From Prosthecobacter sp. (GTDB taxonomy: Bacteria; Verrucomicrobiota; Verrucomicrobiia; Verrucomicrobiales; Verrucomicrobiaceae), in the NCBI GenBank assembly GCA_019186985.1, contig JABARQ010000018.1, positions 111,240 through 175,239 of the forward strand: a stretch of 64,000 bases of DNA, read 5' to 3'. This document shows, piece by piece, positions 50,143 through 58,019 of the stretch (positions are counted from its first letter, which is position 1; each line of letters opens with the position of its first letter). The notes under the pieces are model-generated. The model saw only the letters and a program-made list of their open reading frames with translations. It was not told where the DNA came from and made no database searches. The position numbers were made by a program, and so were the translations under genes.

Positions 50143-51363
50143 ATGCGCCCACTCCTCCTCTGCCTGCTGCTGCTCACCGGCCTGCCCGCCGCCGACTGGC
50201 CGCAGTTCCTCGGCCCCACGCATGACGGCCGCGCCGCGGACGCCGAGCCCGCCCTGCCCGACAGCCTGCCGTCCGAGCTGAAGCCGCTCTGGGAAAAATC
50301 CGTGGGTTCAGGCTTCGCCGGTCCCGTGGTGAGTGACGGACGGCTGGTGATGTTCCATCGCGAAGGTGGCGACATGACCACGGAGGCGCTGGATGCCCGG
50401 ACCGGCAAGCCTGCCTGGCGCAGCACCTATGTGACGGACTATGTGGACAGCTTCGGTTTCGACAACGGCCCCCGCGCCGTGCCCGCCATCGCTGCGGGAA
50501 AGGTGCTCACCTTTGGGCCGGAGGGCCGCGTCACCGCCCTCGATTCCGCCACCGGCAAGGAACTGTGGCGTTTCGACACGGCCTCGGAACTCGAATCTCC
50601 CCAGGGCTTTTTCGGCCGCGCCCCTTCACCCCTGATCCTGGATGGCCGGGTGATCGTGGCCGCCGGAGGAACGCGCAAGGGCTCGGCCGCAGGCCTGGCG
50701 GCCCTGGATCTGAAGACCGGGGTGGTGGCCTGGACTTCCGTCGAGGATGAGGCGGGCTATGCCTCGCCGGTGCCCGGCCGGGAAGGCGAGATCCTGGCCT
50801 GGATGCGTAACCAACTTTGGCGGGTCAACGCCGCGGACGGCGCCTTGCGCGCCTCCATGCCCCTGCGCTCCAGCATCGATGCCTCCGTCAACGCCGCCAC
50901 TCCCCTGCCCTGCGGCGACAATCGCTGGCTGGTGTCCGCCGGCTATGGCGTCGGCGCCCATCTGCTGCGCCTGACTGATGCTGGCATCGAGGAGGTCTGG
51001 CGGAAGGACCGCGCGCTCGACTGTCATTATGCCACCCCGGTGCGCGTCGCCGGTCATCTCTTCGGCTTTCATGGCCGGCAGGAGACCGGCATGAAGCTGC
51101 GCTGCATCAGCATCGCCACCGGCGAGGTCGCCTGGGAATGCCCGGACGGCCTGCCCGGCGGCACGCTGCTGGCCGTGGGTGACAAGCTGCTGGTCGTCAC
51201 CGAGCAGGGCGAGCTGTGGGTGGTGCGCGCCAGCGCGGAAAAATTCGACCGCCTGGCCTCCTGGCAGATCCTCGGCTCGGGCCACCGCTCCCATGCCGCC
51301 TACGCGGACGGCGTCCTTTATGCGCGTGACAGCGAACGTCTGGTGGCGGTGAAGCTGCGCTGA
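50143..51363 (+). CDS. Exported PQQ-type beta-propeller protein
   Basis: The 406-residue protein has a signal peptide (M-R-P-L-L-L-C-L-L-L-L-T-G-L-P-A) and a propeller made of PQQ-binding-like WD-type repeats (D-A-R-T-G-K-P-A-W-R, D-S-A-T-G-K-E-L-W-R, D-L-K-T-G-V-V-A-W-T, then S-I-A-T-G-E-V-A-W-E). The start W-P-Q-F-L-G-P near residue 19 is common in Planctomycete/Verrucomicrobial outer-membrane-associated PQQ propellers. No catalytic motif for a quinoprotein dehydrogenase is visible, so it may be a scaffold like BamB. The ATG is preferred to a GTG two codons earlier. Confidence 0.86.
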   Translation: MRPLLLCLLLLTGLPAADWPQFLGPTHDGRAADAEPALPDSLPSELKPLWEKSVGSGFAGPVVSDGRLVMFHREGGDMTTEALDARTGKPAWRSTYVTDYVDSFGFDNGPRAVPAIAAGKVLTFGPEGRVTALDSATGKELWRFDTASELESPQGFFGRAPSPLILDGRVIVAAGGTRKGSAAGLAALDLKTGVVAWTSVEDEAGYASPVPGREGEILAWMRNQLWRVNAADGALRASMPLRSSIDASVNAATPLPCGDNRWLVSAGYGVGAHLLRLTDAGIEEVWRKDRALDCHYATPVRVAGHLFGFHGRQETGMKLRCISIATGEVAWECPDGLPGGTLLAVGDKLLVVTEQGELWVVRASAEKFDRLASWQILGSGHRSHAAYADGVLYARDSERLVAVKLR

Positions 51364-51428
51364 GGCAAGGGCCTGCCTGACAAACTTTGCTGACGGGAAA
51401 GCGGGACTGCCGACGTTTCAGGCGGCTC

Positions 51429-53222
51429 ATGAAACGCCTGCTCCTGCTTCCGGCGCTGTTCTGCACCCTCGGCCACGCCCATGCCGCGGAGCAACGGCCT
51501 AACATCATCGTCTTTTACACCGATGACCACGGCTTCGCCGACCTTGGCATTCGCGGCGTGATGAAGGACCTCCGCACGCCCCATCTCGACGCCCTCGCCC
51601 GCAGCGGTGTCGTCGCCACCCAAGGCTACAGCACGGCGCCGCAATGCGTGCCGTCACGCGGAGGTCTCATGACCGGCAGGTTCCAGGGCCGCTTCAACCT
51701 CGACAACAACGGCTCCTCCCTCGACGGCTTCAACCGGCAGGTCACCATCGCCAAACGGCTGCAGGCGTCGGGTTACGTCACGGCGCAGTTTGGCAAATGG
51801 CACCTGGGCCCCCTGGAGGAGATCCCAAGGCATGGCTTCCGGCACGTCTTCGCCCAGCATGGACAGCAGGTCTTTGCCGCCAACATCACCATCGAGGGCA
51901 GGGACCGGCCGATGGGTGATCATCCGCCTTCGGACTACCACATCGACGCCTGCTCCAAGGCGGCGGAGGCCGTGATCGGGCGTTATCATGACCAGCCCTT
52001 CTTCCTCTACATCGCCTACCGCGCCCCGCACACGCCTCTCGACGCGCCGCAGCATTACAAGGACCGCTTTCCCGGCCCCATGCCGGAGCGACGCCGGGCG
52101 GCCCTGGGCATGCTGGCAGCCGTGGACGACGGTGTCGGCCGCATCACCGCGGCGCTGGAAAAACATGGGCTCACGCAGCAGACCCTGGTCTTCTTCATCG
52201 GCGACAACGGCGCACCCTTGAAGATCCACAAGCAGGACTCACCCCTGAATGGCGATGCCGGGGGCTGGGACGGCAGCCTGAACGATCCGCTCAACGGTGA
52301 AAAGGGCATGCTCTCGGAAGGCGGCATGCACGTGCCCTTCCTGATCGCCTGGCCAGGCGTGATACCCGGTGGCAGGAACTACGATCATCCCGTCAGCGCC
52401 CTTGACGTGGCCGCCACCGCCGCGGCGCTTGCTGGAATCAAAGCAGGTTCGGGCGAGCTCGACGGCGTCAACCTCCTGCCCTTTCTCAGGGAGGAAAAGG
52501 CCGGCCCTCCGCATGAGACGCTTTACTGGCGCTGGATGGCGCAAAGCGCGGTTCGCGAAGGTCGCTGGAAGCTTCTGCGCGGTGGTGAGCGCGAGTACCT
52601 TTACGACCTGGACCAGGACATCGGCGAAAAGCGCAATCTTGCCGCAGCGCATCCGGAGATCGCCGGACGGCTGCGTGAAAAGCTGAAGGCCTGGAGCGCT
52701 GACCTGCAGCCTCCGGGCATGGCGCTCGCGCCGATGGCGGCGGTCTGGAACGACTGCTTTGATTTTTACCTCGAGGGGAAACCGGTGGCGGCGAAACCTT
52801 CCGATGGCGAAACAGGCATCCAGGGCTGGCAGGCGCGCGGTGGCACGGCCGCGATTCATGAGGGCGCACTCGTCATCCGACCGGCTGACTCTGCTGCTGA
52901 AAAAGCCAGGCCTTTCCTGACGAACGCGGAGATCAGCCTGCCCGGCCCGGTCACCGTGATCCTGAAGGTGCGGGCGAAGGAGGCGGGCAAGGGCAGCCTG
53001 TCCTGGCGGACCCAGGGTGAAAAAGACTTCCTGCCGGCGAACAACGCCGCCCTTGCATGGAAGGCCGTTCCGGAAGTCCAGGAGCTGAAGGTGGAGCTGC
53101 CCGTCCAGGGACGCCTCATCCACCTGCGCCTGCAGCCCTCGCCCGCCACGGCCCTGGAGTTCTCCTCGATTGAAATCCGCAGCCGCTCAGGCAAGGCGCG
53201 CACCTGGAGCTTTGCACCATGA
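51429..53222 (+). CDS. Exported arylsulfatase-type sulfatase
   Basis: A 597-residue sulfatase with a signal peptide (about residues 1-20). The metal site starts Y-T-D-D-H-G-F-A-D-L-G (30-40), and the modified residue is Cys73 in C-V-P-S-R, the C-x-P-S-R motif that becomes formylglycine. The K-W-H-L-G motif and I-G-D-N-G-A-P support a working active site. The C-terminal 150 residues extend past the usual sulfatase end and form a beta-rich domain. The enzyme removes sulfate from a sugar or polysaccharide in the periplasm or outside. No maturase (formylglycine-generating enzyme) gene is in the window. It is coupled by ATGA to the next sulfatase. Confidence 0.93.
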   Translation: MKRLLLLPALFCTLGHAHAAEQRPNIIVFYTDDHGFADLGIRGVMKDLRTPHLDALARSGVVATQGYSTAPQCVPSRGGLMTGRFQGRFNLDNNGSSLDGFNRQVTIAKRLQASGYVTAQFGKWHLGPLEEIPRHGFRHVFAQHGQQVFAANITIEGRDRPMGDHPPSDYHIDACSKAAEAVIGRYHDQPFFLYIAYRAPHTPLDAPQHYKDRFPGPMPERRRAALGMLAAVDDGVGRITAALEKHGLTQQTLVFFIGDNGAPLKIHKQDSPLNGDAGGWDGSLNDPLNGEKGMLSEGGMHVPFLIAWPGVIPGGRNYDHPVSALDVAATAAALAGIKAGSGELDGVNLLPFLREEKAGPPHETLYWRWMAQSAVREGRWKLLRGGEREYLYDLDQDIGEKRNLAAAHPEIAGRLREKLKAWSADLQPPGMALAPMAAVWNDCFDFYLEGKPVAAKPSDGETGIQGWQARGGTAAIHEGALVIRPADSAAEKARPFLTNAEISLPGPVTVILKVRAKEAGKGSLSWRTQGEKDFLPANNAALAWKAVPEVQELKVELPVQGRLIHLRLQPSPATALEFSSIEIRSRSGKARTWSFAP

Positions 53223-54712
53223 TCCCCGCCTCCTCCTTCCTTCAGGCCACGGCCCTCGCCGCGCTGCTCCTGGCCTCCGCCTCCGGCGCGGAGCCGCCGA
53301 GGCCTAACGTATTATGGCTCATCGGCGAAAACCTCGGTCATGACCTGGGCTGCTACGGCGCCCGGGGCGTCCACACGCCCAACCTCGATCGTCTCGCCGC
53401 CGAGGGCGTGCGCTACACCCGCGTGTTTGCCACCAACCCGGCCTGCGCCCCAAGCCGCTCGGCCTTTTTCACCGGCATGTACCAGACGACGACGGACACA
53501 CATCCGATGCGCTCGCACCGCAGCGACGGCTTCCGTCTGCCCGAAGGCGTACGGCCGGTCACGCACCGGCTGCGTGACGCGGGCTATTTCACCGCCAACA
53601 TCAAGACCGTCGGCGCTCACAGCGTGGGCACCGGCAAGCTGGACCTGAACTTCGTCAACGAAGGCCCGGTTTATCATGAAGGCTCGGACCGCTGGGAGTC
53701 GCTGGCAGGACACCGGCCCTTCTTTGCCGTCGTCAACGCCGAGGAGAACGAGTACGACATCTACGATCGCAAGTCCGCGGAGAAGCCGAGGGTGGAATGG
53801 GTGGGTGAGCGCATCCATGTCCCGCATGTCACGCCGGAGCAGGTCACACCACCGCCCTATTATCCGGATCATCCGGTGGTCCGGGAGGAGTGGGCGCGCT
53901 ACCTGAACTCGGTGTCCGGCATGGACCTGCGCTTTGGGAAGGTGCTGGACCGGCTGCGCGCCGACGGCCTGGAGGACGACACTCTCATCATCTTCTTCGG
54001 AGACAACGGACGCCTGGAGCCACGCGGCATCCACTGGTGCTATGACAGCGGACTGCGCGTGCCGATGATCATCCGCTGGCCGAAGAATCATCCGGCGCCG
54101 CCGCAGCTCCGTGCGGGCACCGTGGACGACCGCATCCTCAGCCTCATCGACGTCACCGCCACCACGCTTCATCTTGCCGGAGTGTCGAAGCCGCCGTTGA
54201 TGCAGGGGCGTGTGTTTCTCGGTGACAGGCCCGAGGCGCCCCGCAGCTTCGCCTTTGCCGCCCGCGACCGCATCGACGAGACGAGGCAGCGCATCCGCTC
54301 GGTGCATGAGGAGCGCTTTCATTACATCCGCACCCTTTCCACCGGGCCGACCTTCGCCTCGCTGAACCGCTACAAGGAAAAATGCTTCCCCATCCTGCCG
54401 GTGATGCGTGAGCTGCATGCCGGAAACCGGCTCAGCGGACCGGCGCTTGAACTCATGCAGCGCCGTGGCCCCTGTGAGGAGCTTTATGACACGAAAGCGG
54501 ATCCCCATGAGGTCGTGAACCTTGTGGATTCAGACAAGGCCGAGCACCGGGAGGTCCTGCTGAGGCTGCGCGCAGCCCTGGATGCCTGGATCGTTGAAAC
54601 GGGGGACAAAGGCGAGATCCCCGAGCCGGAGGAGGTCACCGCCCCCTTTGCGCGTGAAATGCATCAATGGTTCGGCACACCCGCCTGGGCCGCAGGTGCG
54701 GACGGCCGCTGA
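53219..54712 (+). CDS. Exported sulfatase, second of a coupled pair
   Basis: A 497-residue sulfatase with a signal peptide (about residues 1-24). Cys76 lies in C-A-P-S-R, the formylglycine site. The N-terminal metal motif reads I-G-E-N-L-G-H-D-L-G-C-Y-G rather than the usual Asp-Asp form, a subgroup variant. F-F-G-D-N-G-R-L (about 260-267) supplies further ligands. It overlaps the first sulfatase gene by 4 nt and ends 6 bp before the convergent sugar porter gene. The pair likely attacks one sulfated polysaccharide at different positions; this is inferred from context. Confidence 0.92.
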   Translation: MIPASSFLQATALAALLLASASGAEPPRPNVLWLIGENLGHDLGCYGARGVHTPNLDRLAAEGVRYTRVFATNPACAPSRSAFFTGMYQTTTDTHPMRSHRSDGFRLPEGVRPVTHRLRDAGYFTANIKTVGAHSVGTGKLDLNFVNEGPVYHEGSDRWESLAGHRPFFAVVNAEENEYDIYDRKSAEKPRVEWVGERIHVPHVTPEQVTPPPYYPDHPVVREEWARYLNSVSGMDLRFGKVLDRLRADGLEDDTLIIFFGDNGRLEPRGIHWCYDSGLRVPMIIRWPKNHPAPPQLRAGTVDDRILSLIDVTATTLHLAGVSKPPLMQGRVFLGDRPEAPRSFAFAARDRIDETRQRIRSVHEERFHYIRTLSTGPTFASLNRYKEKCFPILPVMRELHAGNRLSGPALELMQRRGPCEELYDTKADPHEVVNLVDSDKAEHREVLLRLRAALDAWIVETGDKGEIPEPEEVTAPFAREMHQWFGTPAWAAGADGR

Positions 54713-54718
54713 CCTAAC

Positions 54719-56065
54719 TCAGGCGCCCAGCCGCCTTTCAATCTCCTCCAGCGCCAGCCCCTTCGTCTCCGGAACCATCAGACGCACCCACAGGAGCTGC
54801 AGCACCATCATGCCGCAGAAGAACAGGAAGACCCAGCCCGGCGCAAAAGCGGAGACCATGCCTGGAAAAAAGGTGGTGAGCAGGGCGGCGAAAATCCAGT
54901 GCGTGAAGCTGCCCAGCGCCTGGCCTGCGGCCCGGCTGCGATCAGGGAAGATCTCCGAGATGAACACCCAGATCACCGCCCCCTGGCCCACCGCATGGGC
55001 GGCGATGAAGGCAAAGATGCAGGCAGGCACGATGCCGTAATGGCCGGTGAAAAAGGCCCAGGAGCACAGTCCGAGCGACGCGATGTAGCCAAACGAGCCG
55101 AGATACAGCAGCGCCCGACGACCGCGATGGTCAATGAGCCAGAGGCCGACAAAGGTGAAGACCAGGTTGGCAACGCCGATGCCCACGGATTGAAGAAGGG
55201 CGGCCTGCGTGCCAAGCCCCGTCAGCTCAAGGATGCGCGGCGCAAAGTACAGCACGGCGTTGATGCCGGAGAGCTGGTTGAAAAACGCGATCAGGAAGGC
55301 CAGCAGCACGGGCCGGCGCAGACGAGGGCTCCAGAGTCCCGCCGATCCCGCCCGCCCTTCAGCACCAGCCGCCGCAATCTGCCCCGCAGCCGCCTCGACC
55401 TCCGCACGCGACGCAGCTGGCTGGATGAGCTGCAGCACCCCCATGCCCGCCGCGCGGTTCCTTTTCCTCACGATCAGCCAGCGCGGGCTTTCTGGAATGC
55501 CAAGGCACAGGACGGTGTAGGCCAGGGCCGGAAAGGCCTCCACGCCAAGCATCCAGCGCCAGGACTGGTCGCCGATGCCACCCAACAAATAATTGGATAA
55601 GAAGGCGGCCAGGATGCCGAGCACGATGTTGAACTGGAAGAGCCCCGCCAGGCGGCCCCGGCGCTCCGGCGGCGAGATCTCGGCGATGTAAAGCGGCGCC
55701 GCCACGGTGGAGACGCCCACGCCCAGGCCGCCGATGAAACGCGCGATGATGAGCGACCAGACCTCCGGCGCGAGCCCTGACCAGACGGCGGACACGAAAT
55801 ACAGCACGCCCACCCAGGTCAGCGTGGCACGGCGGCCCCAGCGGTCCGTCGGCCAGCCGCCGATGACTGAGCCCAGCACCGTGCCATAAAGCGCCGAGGC
55901 CATGGCGATACCGTGCAGTGTGTCACTCAGCTCCCAGAGCTCCTGGATGGTCTTCTCAGCCCCGGAGATGACGACCGTGTCGAAACCGAACAGGAAGCCC
56001 GCAAGCGCTGAAACGACGGACCAGTAGAGAATGCGCGATGACGAGGTCGGAGGCGTTGCGGGCAT
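54719..56065 (-). CDS. MFS sugar porter (xylose/glucose type)
   Basis: The 448-residue protein has 12 hydrophobic helices and the sugar-porter signatures: G-F-L-F-G-F-D-T-V-V-I-S-G in helix 1, D-R-W-G-R-R after helix 2, P-E-S-P-R-W-L-I at about 205-212, and the final P-E-T-K-G (about 435-439). It is an inner-membrane proton symporter for a hexose or pentose. It ends beside the two sulfatase genes (convergent), so it may import the sugar set free by them; this is inferred. The ATG at 56065 gives the right start; the longer frame upstream has no membrane character. A TTGATT box and CAGAAT element (18-bp spacing) precede it. Confidence 0.92.
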   Translation of the reverse strand: MPATPPTSSSRILYWSVVSALAGFLFGFDTVVISGAEKTIQELWELSDTLHGIAMASALYGTVLGSVIGGWPTDRWGRRATLTWVGVLYFVSAVWSGLAPEVWSLIIARFIGGLGVGVSTVAAPLYIAEISPPERRGRLAGLFQFNIVLGILAAFLSNYLLGGIGDQSWRWMLGVEAFPALAYTVLCLGIPESPRWLIVRKRNRAAGMGVLQLIQPAASRAEVEAAAGQIAAAGAEGRAGSAGLWSPRLRRPVLLAFLIAFFNQLSGINAVLYFAPRILELTGLGTQAALLQSVGIGVANLVFTFVGLWLIDHRGRRALLYLGSFGYIASLGLCSWAFFTGHYGIVPACIFAFIAAHAVGQGAVIWVFISEIFPDRSRAAGQALGSFTHWIFAALLTTFFPGMVSAFAPGWVFLFFCGMMVLQLLWVRLMVPETKGLALEEIERRLGA

Positions 56066-56216
56066 GAGGCATTCTGACGGAGGTTGATGTTTCAAATCAA
56101 GCCAGGAACTTGCCGGCTCAGCCAGACCGGCTGCCGTTCGAACAGTCAGGCTGACGTTGCTTGCAGTCCGTGCCTGCCTTTGCCAGATTTTCGCCTCCAC
56201 CTGCTCCATCCGCCTC

Positions 56217-56609
56217 ATGAACATCACACACCTCCTCCCCGCCCTCTCGCTGTCCGTGCTTCTCTGCCAGTGCGCCAGCTCCGACTCCTCCTCCGGCACG
56301 GCCTCCACATCCGCTGCTCCGGCTCCTGCCGCAGCCGAGGCTGACACCACTCTCAAGCCCGGCATGAGCAAGGCGGAGGTCATTGCCAAATGGGGCGAGC
56401 CCTCCTCGAAGAAGAACAGCGCCGGCGGTGAAGTCTGGCGCTACGCCAACCAGGGCTGGAAACGCCACGTTCCCTACTACGGCACCTTCGCCCATGTGGA
56501 GGAGCACTTCGTTCTCTTCGGCGCCGACGGCCGCGTGGTCAAAACCGGCACTGAGGACTTCGGCAACGCCTTCCAGGAGCCCTGGCGCCGCGCCTTCGGC
56601 ACGAACTGA
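56217..56609 (+). CDS. Small BamE/SmpA-like lipoprotein
   Basis: A 130-residue lipoprotein: the signal M-N-I-T-H-L-L-P-A-L-S-L-S-V-L-L-C-Q-C ends in a lipobox L-C-Q-C with lipidation at Cys19. A Ser/Ala/Pro-rich linker follows (about 20-45), then a domain with L-K-P-G-M-S-K-A-E-V-I-A-K-W-G-E-P-S (about 46-63), the SmpA/OmlA/BamE-type motif in which a G-M-S-x-x-E-V stretch precedes a W-G-x-P turn. BamE helps outer-membrane protein assembly, but several small lipoproteins share this motif, so the name is not applied. It lies divergent to the sugar porter. Confidence 0.82.
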   Translation: MNITHLLPALSLSVLLCQCASSDSSSGTASTSAAPAPAAAEADTTLKPGMSKAEVIAKWGEPSSKKNSAGGEVWRYANQGWKRHVPYYGTFAHVEEHFVLFGADGRVVKTGTEDFGNAFQEPWRRAFGTN

Positions 56610-56626
56610 GCTTTCCGTTTGATGCC

Positions 56627-56654
56627 TTGGCAAAGACATCGCCCGCGCTAATCG
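56627..56654 (+). promoter_or_regulatory. Promoter of hflX, probably leaderless
   Basis: TTGGCA (56627-56632, five of six consensus bases) and TAATCG (56649-56654) are separated by 16 bp. The ATG at 56661 is 6 nt past the -10. The spacing resembles the pair before 14511. Confidence 0.5.
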
Positions 56655-56666
56655 TGGGCGATGTTT
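56634..56666 (+). repeat. Palindrome covering the hflX start codon
   Basis: CATCGCCC (56637-56644) is the exact reverse complement of GGGCGATG (56656-56663), whose last three bases are the hflX ATG. Three further pairs (one G-T) extend the stem to 11 bp around an 11-nt loop. If transcribed, it would hide the start codon; if the promoter at 56627 is used, it is only in DNA and may be an operator. Confidence 0.6.
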
Positions 56667-57959
56667 GATATCCGGGAAAAACCCCAGCAGGTCGACAAGG
56701 CCTTCCTCATCGGCGCCTACTTCGACCGCCGCAAGGCCGACGAGGCGCGTGAACTGCTCATCGAGCTGAAGGAGCTGGTCGAAACCCTCGGCATCCAGGT
56801 GGTCGCCACCGAGCTCGTCTTCGTCCGCGAAATCACCCCGCGCCACCTCCTCGGCAAGGGCAAGACCGCCGAGCTCATCACTCGGGCCAAGGACCTGGAG
56901 GCCGAGTGCATCGTCTTCGACAACGAGCTCTCCCCCGCCCAGCAGCGCGCCTGGGAGGCCGACGCCGGCCTCTGCGTCATCGACCGCCACGAGGTCATCC
57001 TCGACATCTTCAACATGCGCGCCCAGACCCGCGAGGCCCGCCTCCAGGTCGAGCTCGCAAGGCTTGAGTATTCCATCCCACGGCTCACCCGCATGTGGGC
57101 GCACCTGGACCGCCAGGGCGGCGGCGCCGGCGGCGGCATGGGCGGCGCCGGCGCCGCCCGAGGCGAGGGTGAGACCCAGCTCGAGGTGGACCGCCGCCTC
57201 GCCTACAAGCGCCTCGACCGCGTGAAGGCGGAGCTGGAGGAGGTGAAGCGCCAGCGCGACACCATGCGCAAGGAGCGCAGCCGCGTGCCCCTGCCTCACG
57301 CCGCCATCGTTGGTTATACCAACGCCGGCAAGTCCAGCCTCCTCAACCACCTCACCAGCGCCAGCGTGCTGGCCGAGGACAAGCTCTTCGCCACCCTCGA
57401 CACCACCACCCGCCGCCTGGAGCTTCCGGACGGACAGGCGCTCCTCCTCACCGACACCGTCGGCTTCATCCGCAACCTGCCCCACGACCTCGTGCAGAGC
57501 TTCCGCGCCACCCTTGAGGAGGCCGTGCTCGCCGACTTCCTCATTCATGTCGTCGACGCCAGCTCATCGCAGGCCCTGGAGTTCTACCAGACCACCACCC
57601 AGGTCCTCGGGGAACTCGGCGCGGGTGACAAGCGCGTGCTCCTGGCGCTCAACAAGGTCGACCTCGTCGACGACGCCCGGCTTCTGGAGCTGAAGCGCCA
57701 GTTCCCCGACGCGGTCTTCATCTCCGTCCGGACCGGCCAGGGCATGGACGACCTCTTCCACCGCCTGCATGACATGCTCATCGACCGCGTCGTCCGCCTC
57801 GACCTGAGCATCCCGCTCAGCCGCATGGACCTCGTCGCCTTCCTCCATGAGCAGGGCAAGGTGCTCTCCGAGGACTACGAACGCGGCGTCGCTGACATCC
57901 AGTGCGTCGTGCCCAGGCGCTTCGAGTCGAAGTTCCTCGAGTTCGTCGCCCGGGCCTGA
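56661..57959 (+). CDS. hflX: GTPase HflX
   Basis: HflX is a ribosome-binding GTPase that splits stalled 70S ribosomes after heat or antibiotic stress. The 432-residue protein starts M-F-D-I-R-E-K as the family does. An N-terminal HflX domain (about 10-150) contains L-L-G-K-G-K near 63-68. An expanded glycine-rich linker at about 153-169 is followed by G-E-T-Q-L-E. The GTPase domain has the P-loop G-Y-T-N-A-G-K-S at 218-225, D-T-V-G-F-I (G3) and N-K-V-D (G4). Length is normal. It lies 51 bp after the BamE-like gene. The unusual palindrome over its start and the promoter just before it point to its own control. Confidence 0.96.
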   Translation: MFDIREKPQQVDKAFLIGAYFDRRKADEARELLIELKELVETLGIQVVATELVFVREITPRHLLGKGKTAELITRAKDLEAECIVFDNELSPAQQRAWEADAGLCVIDRHEVILDIFNMRAQTREARLQVELARLEYSIPRLTRMWAHLDRQGGGAGGGMGGAGAARGEGETQLEVDRRLAYKRLDRVKAELEEVKRQRDTMRKERSRVPLPHAAIVGYTNAGKSSLLNHLTSASVLAEDKLFATLDTTTRRLELPDGQALLLTDTVGFIRNLPHDLVQSFRATLEEAVLADFLIHVVDASSSQALEFYQTTTQVLGELGAGDKRVLLALNKVDLVDDARLLELKRQFPDAVFISVRTGQGMDDLFHRLHDMLIDRVVRLDLSIPLSRMDLVAFLHEQGKVLSEDYERGVADIQCVVPRRFESKFLEFVARA

Positions 57960-58019
57960 CCCCGGGCGCAACTTTCCGTCAGGGCGGTGGTTCATGCCTC
58001 ATCAAATCCTGATGACGCC

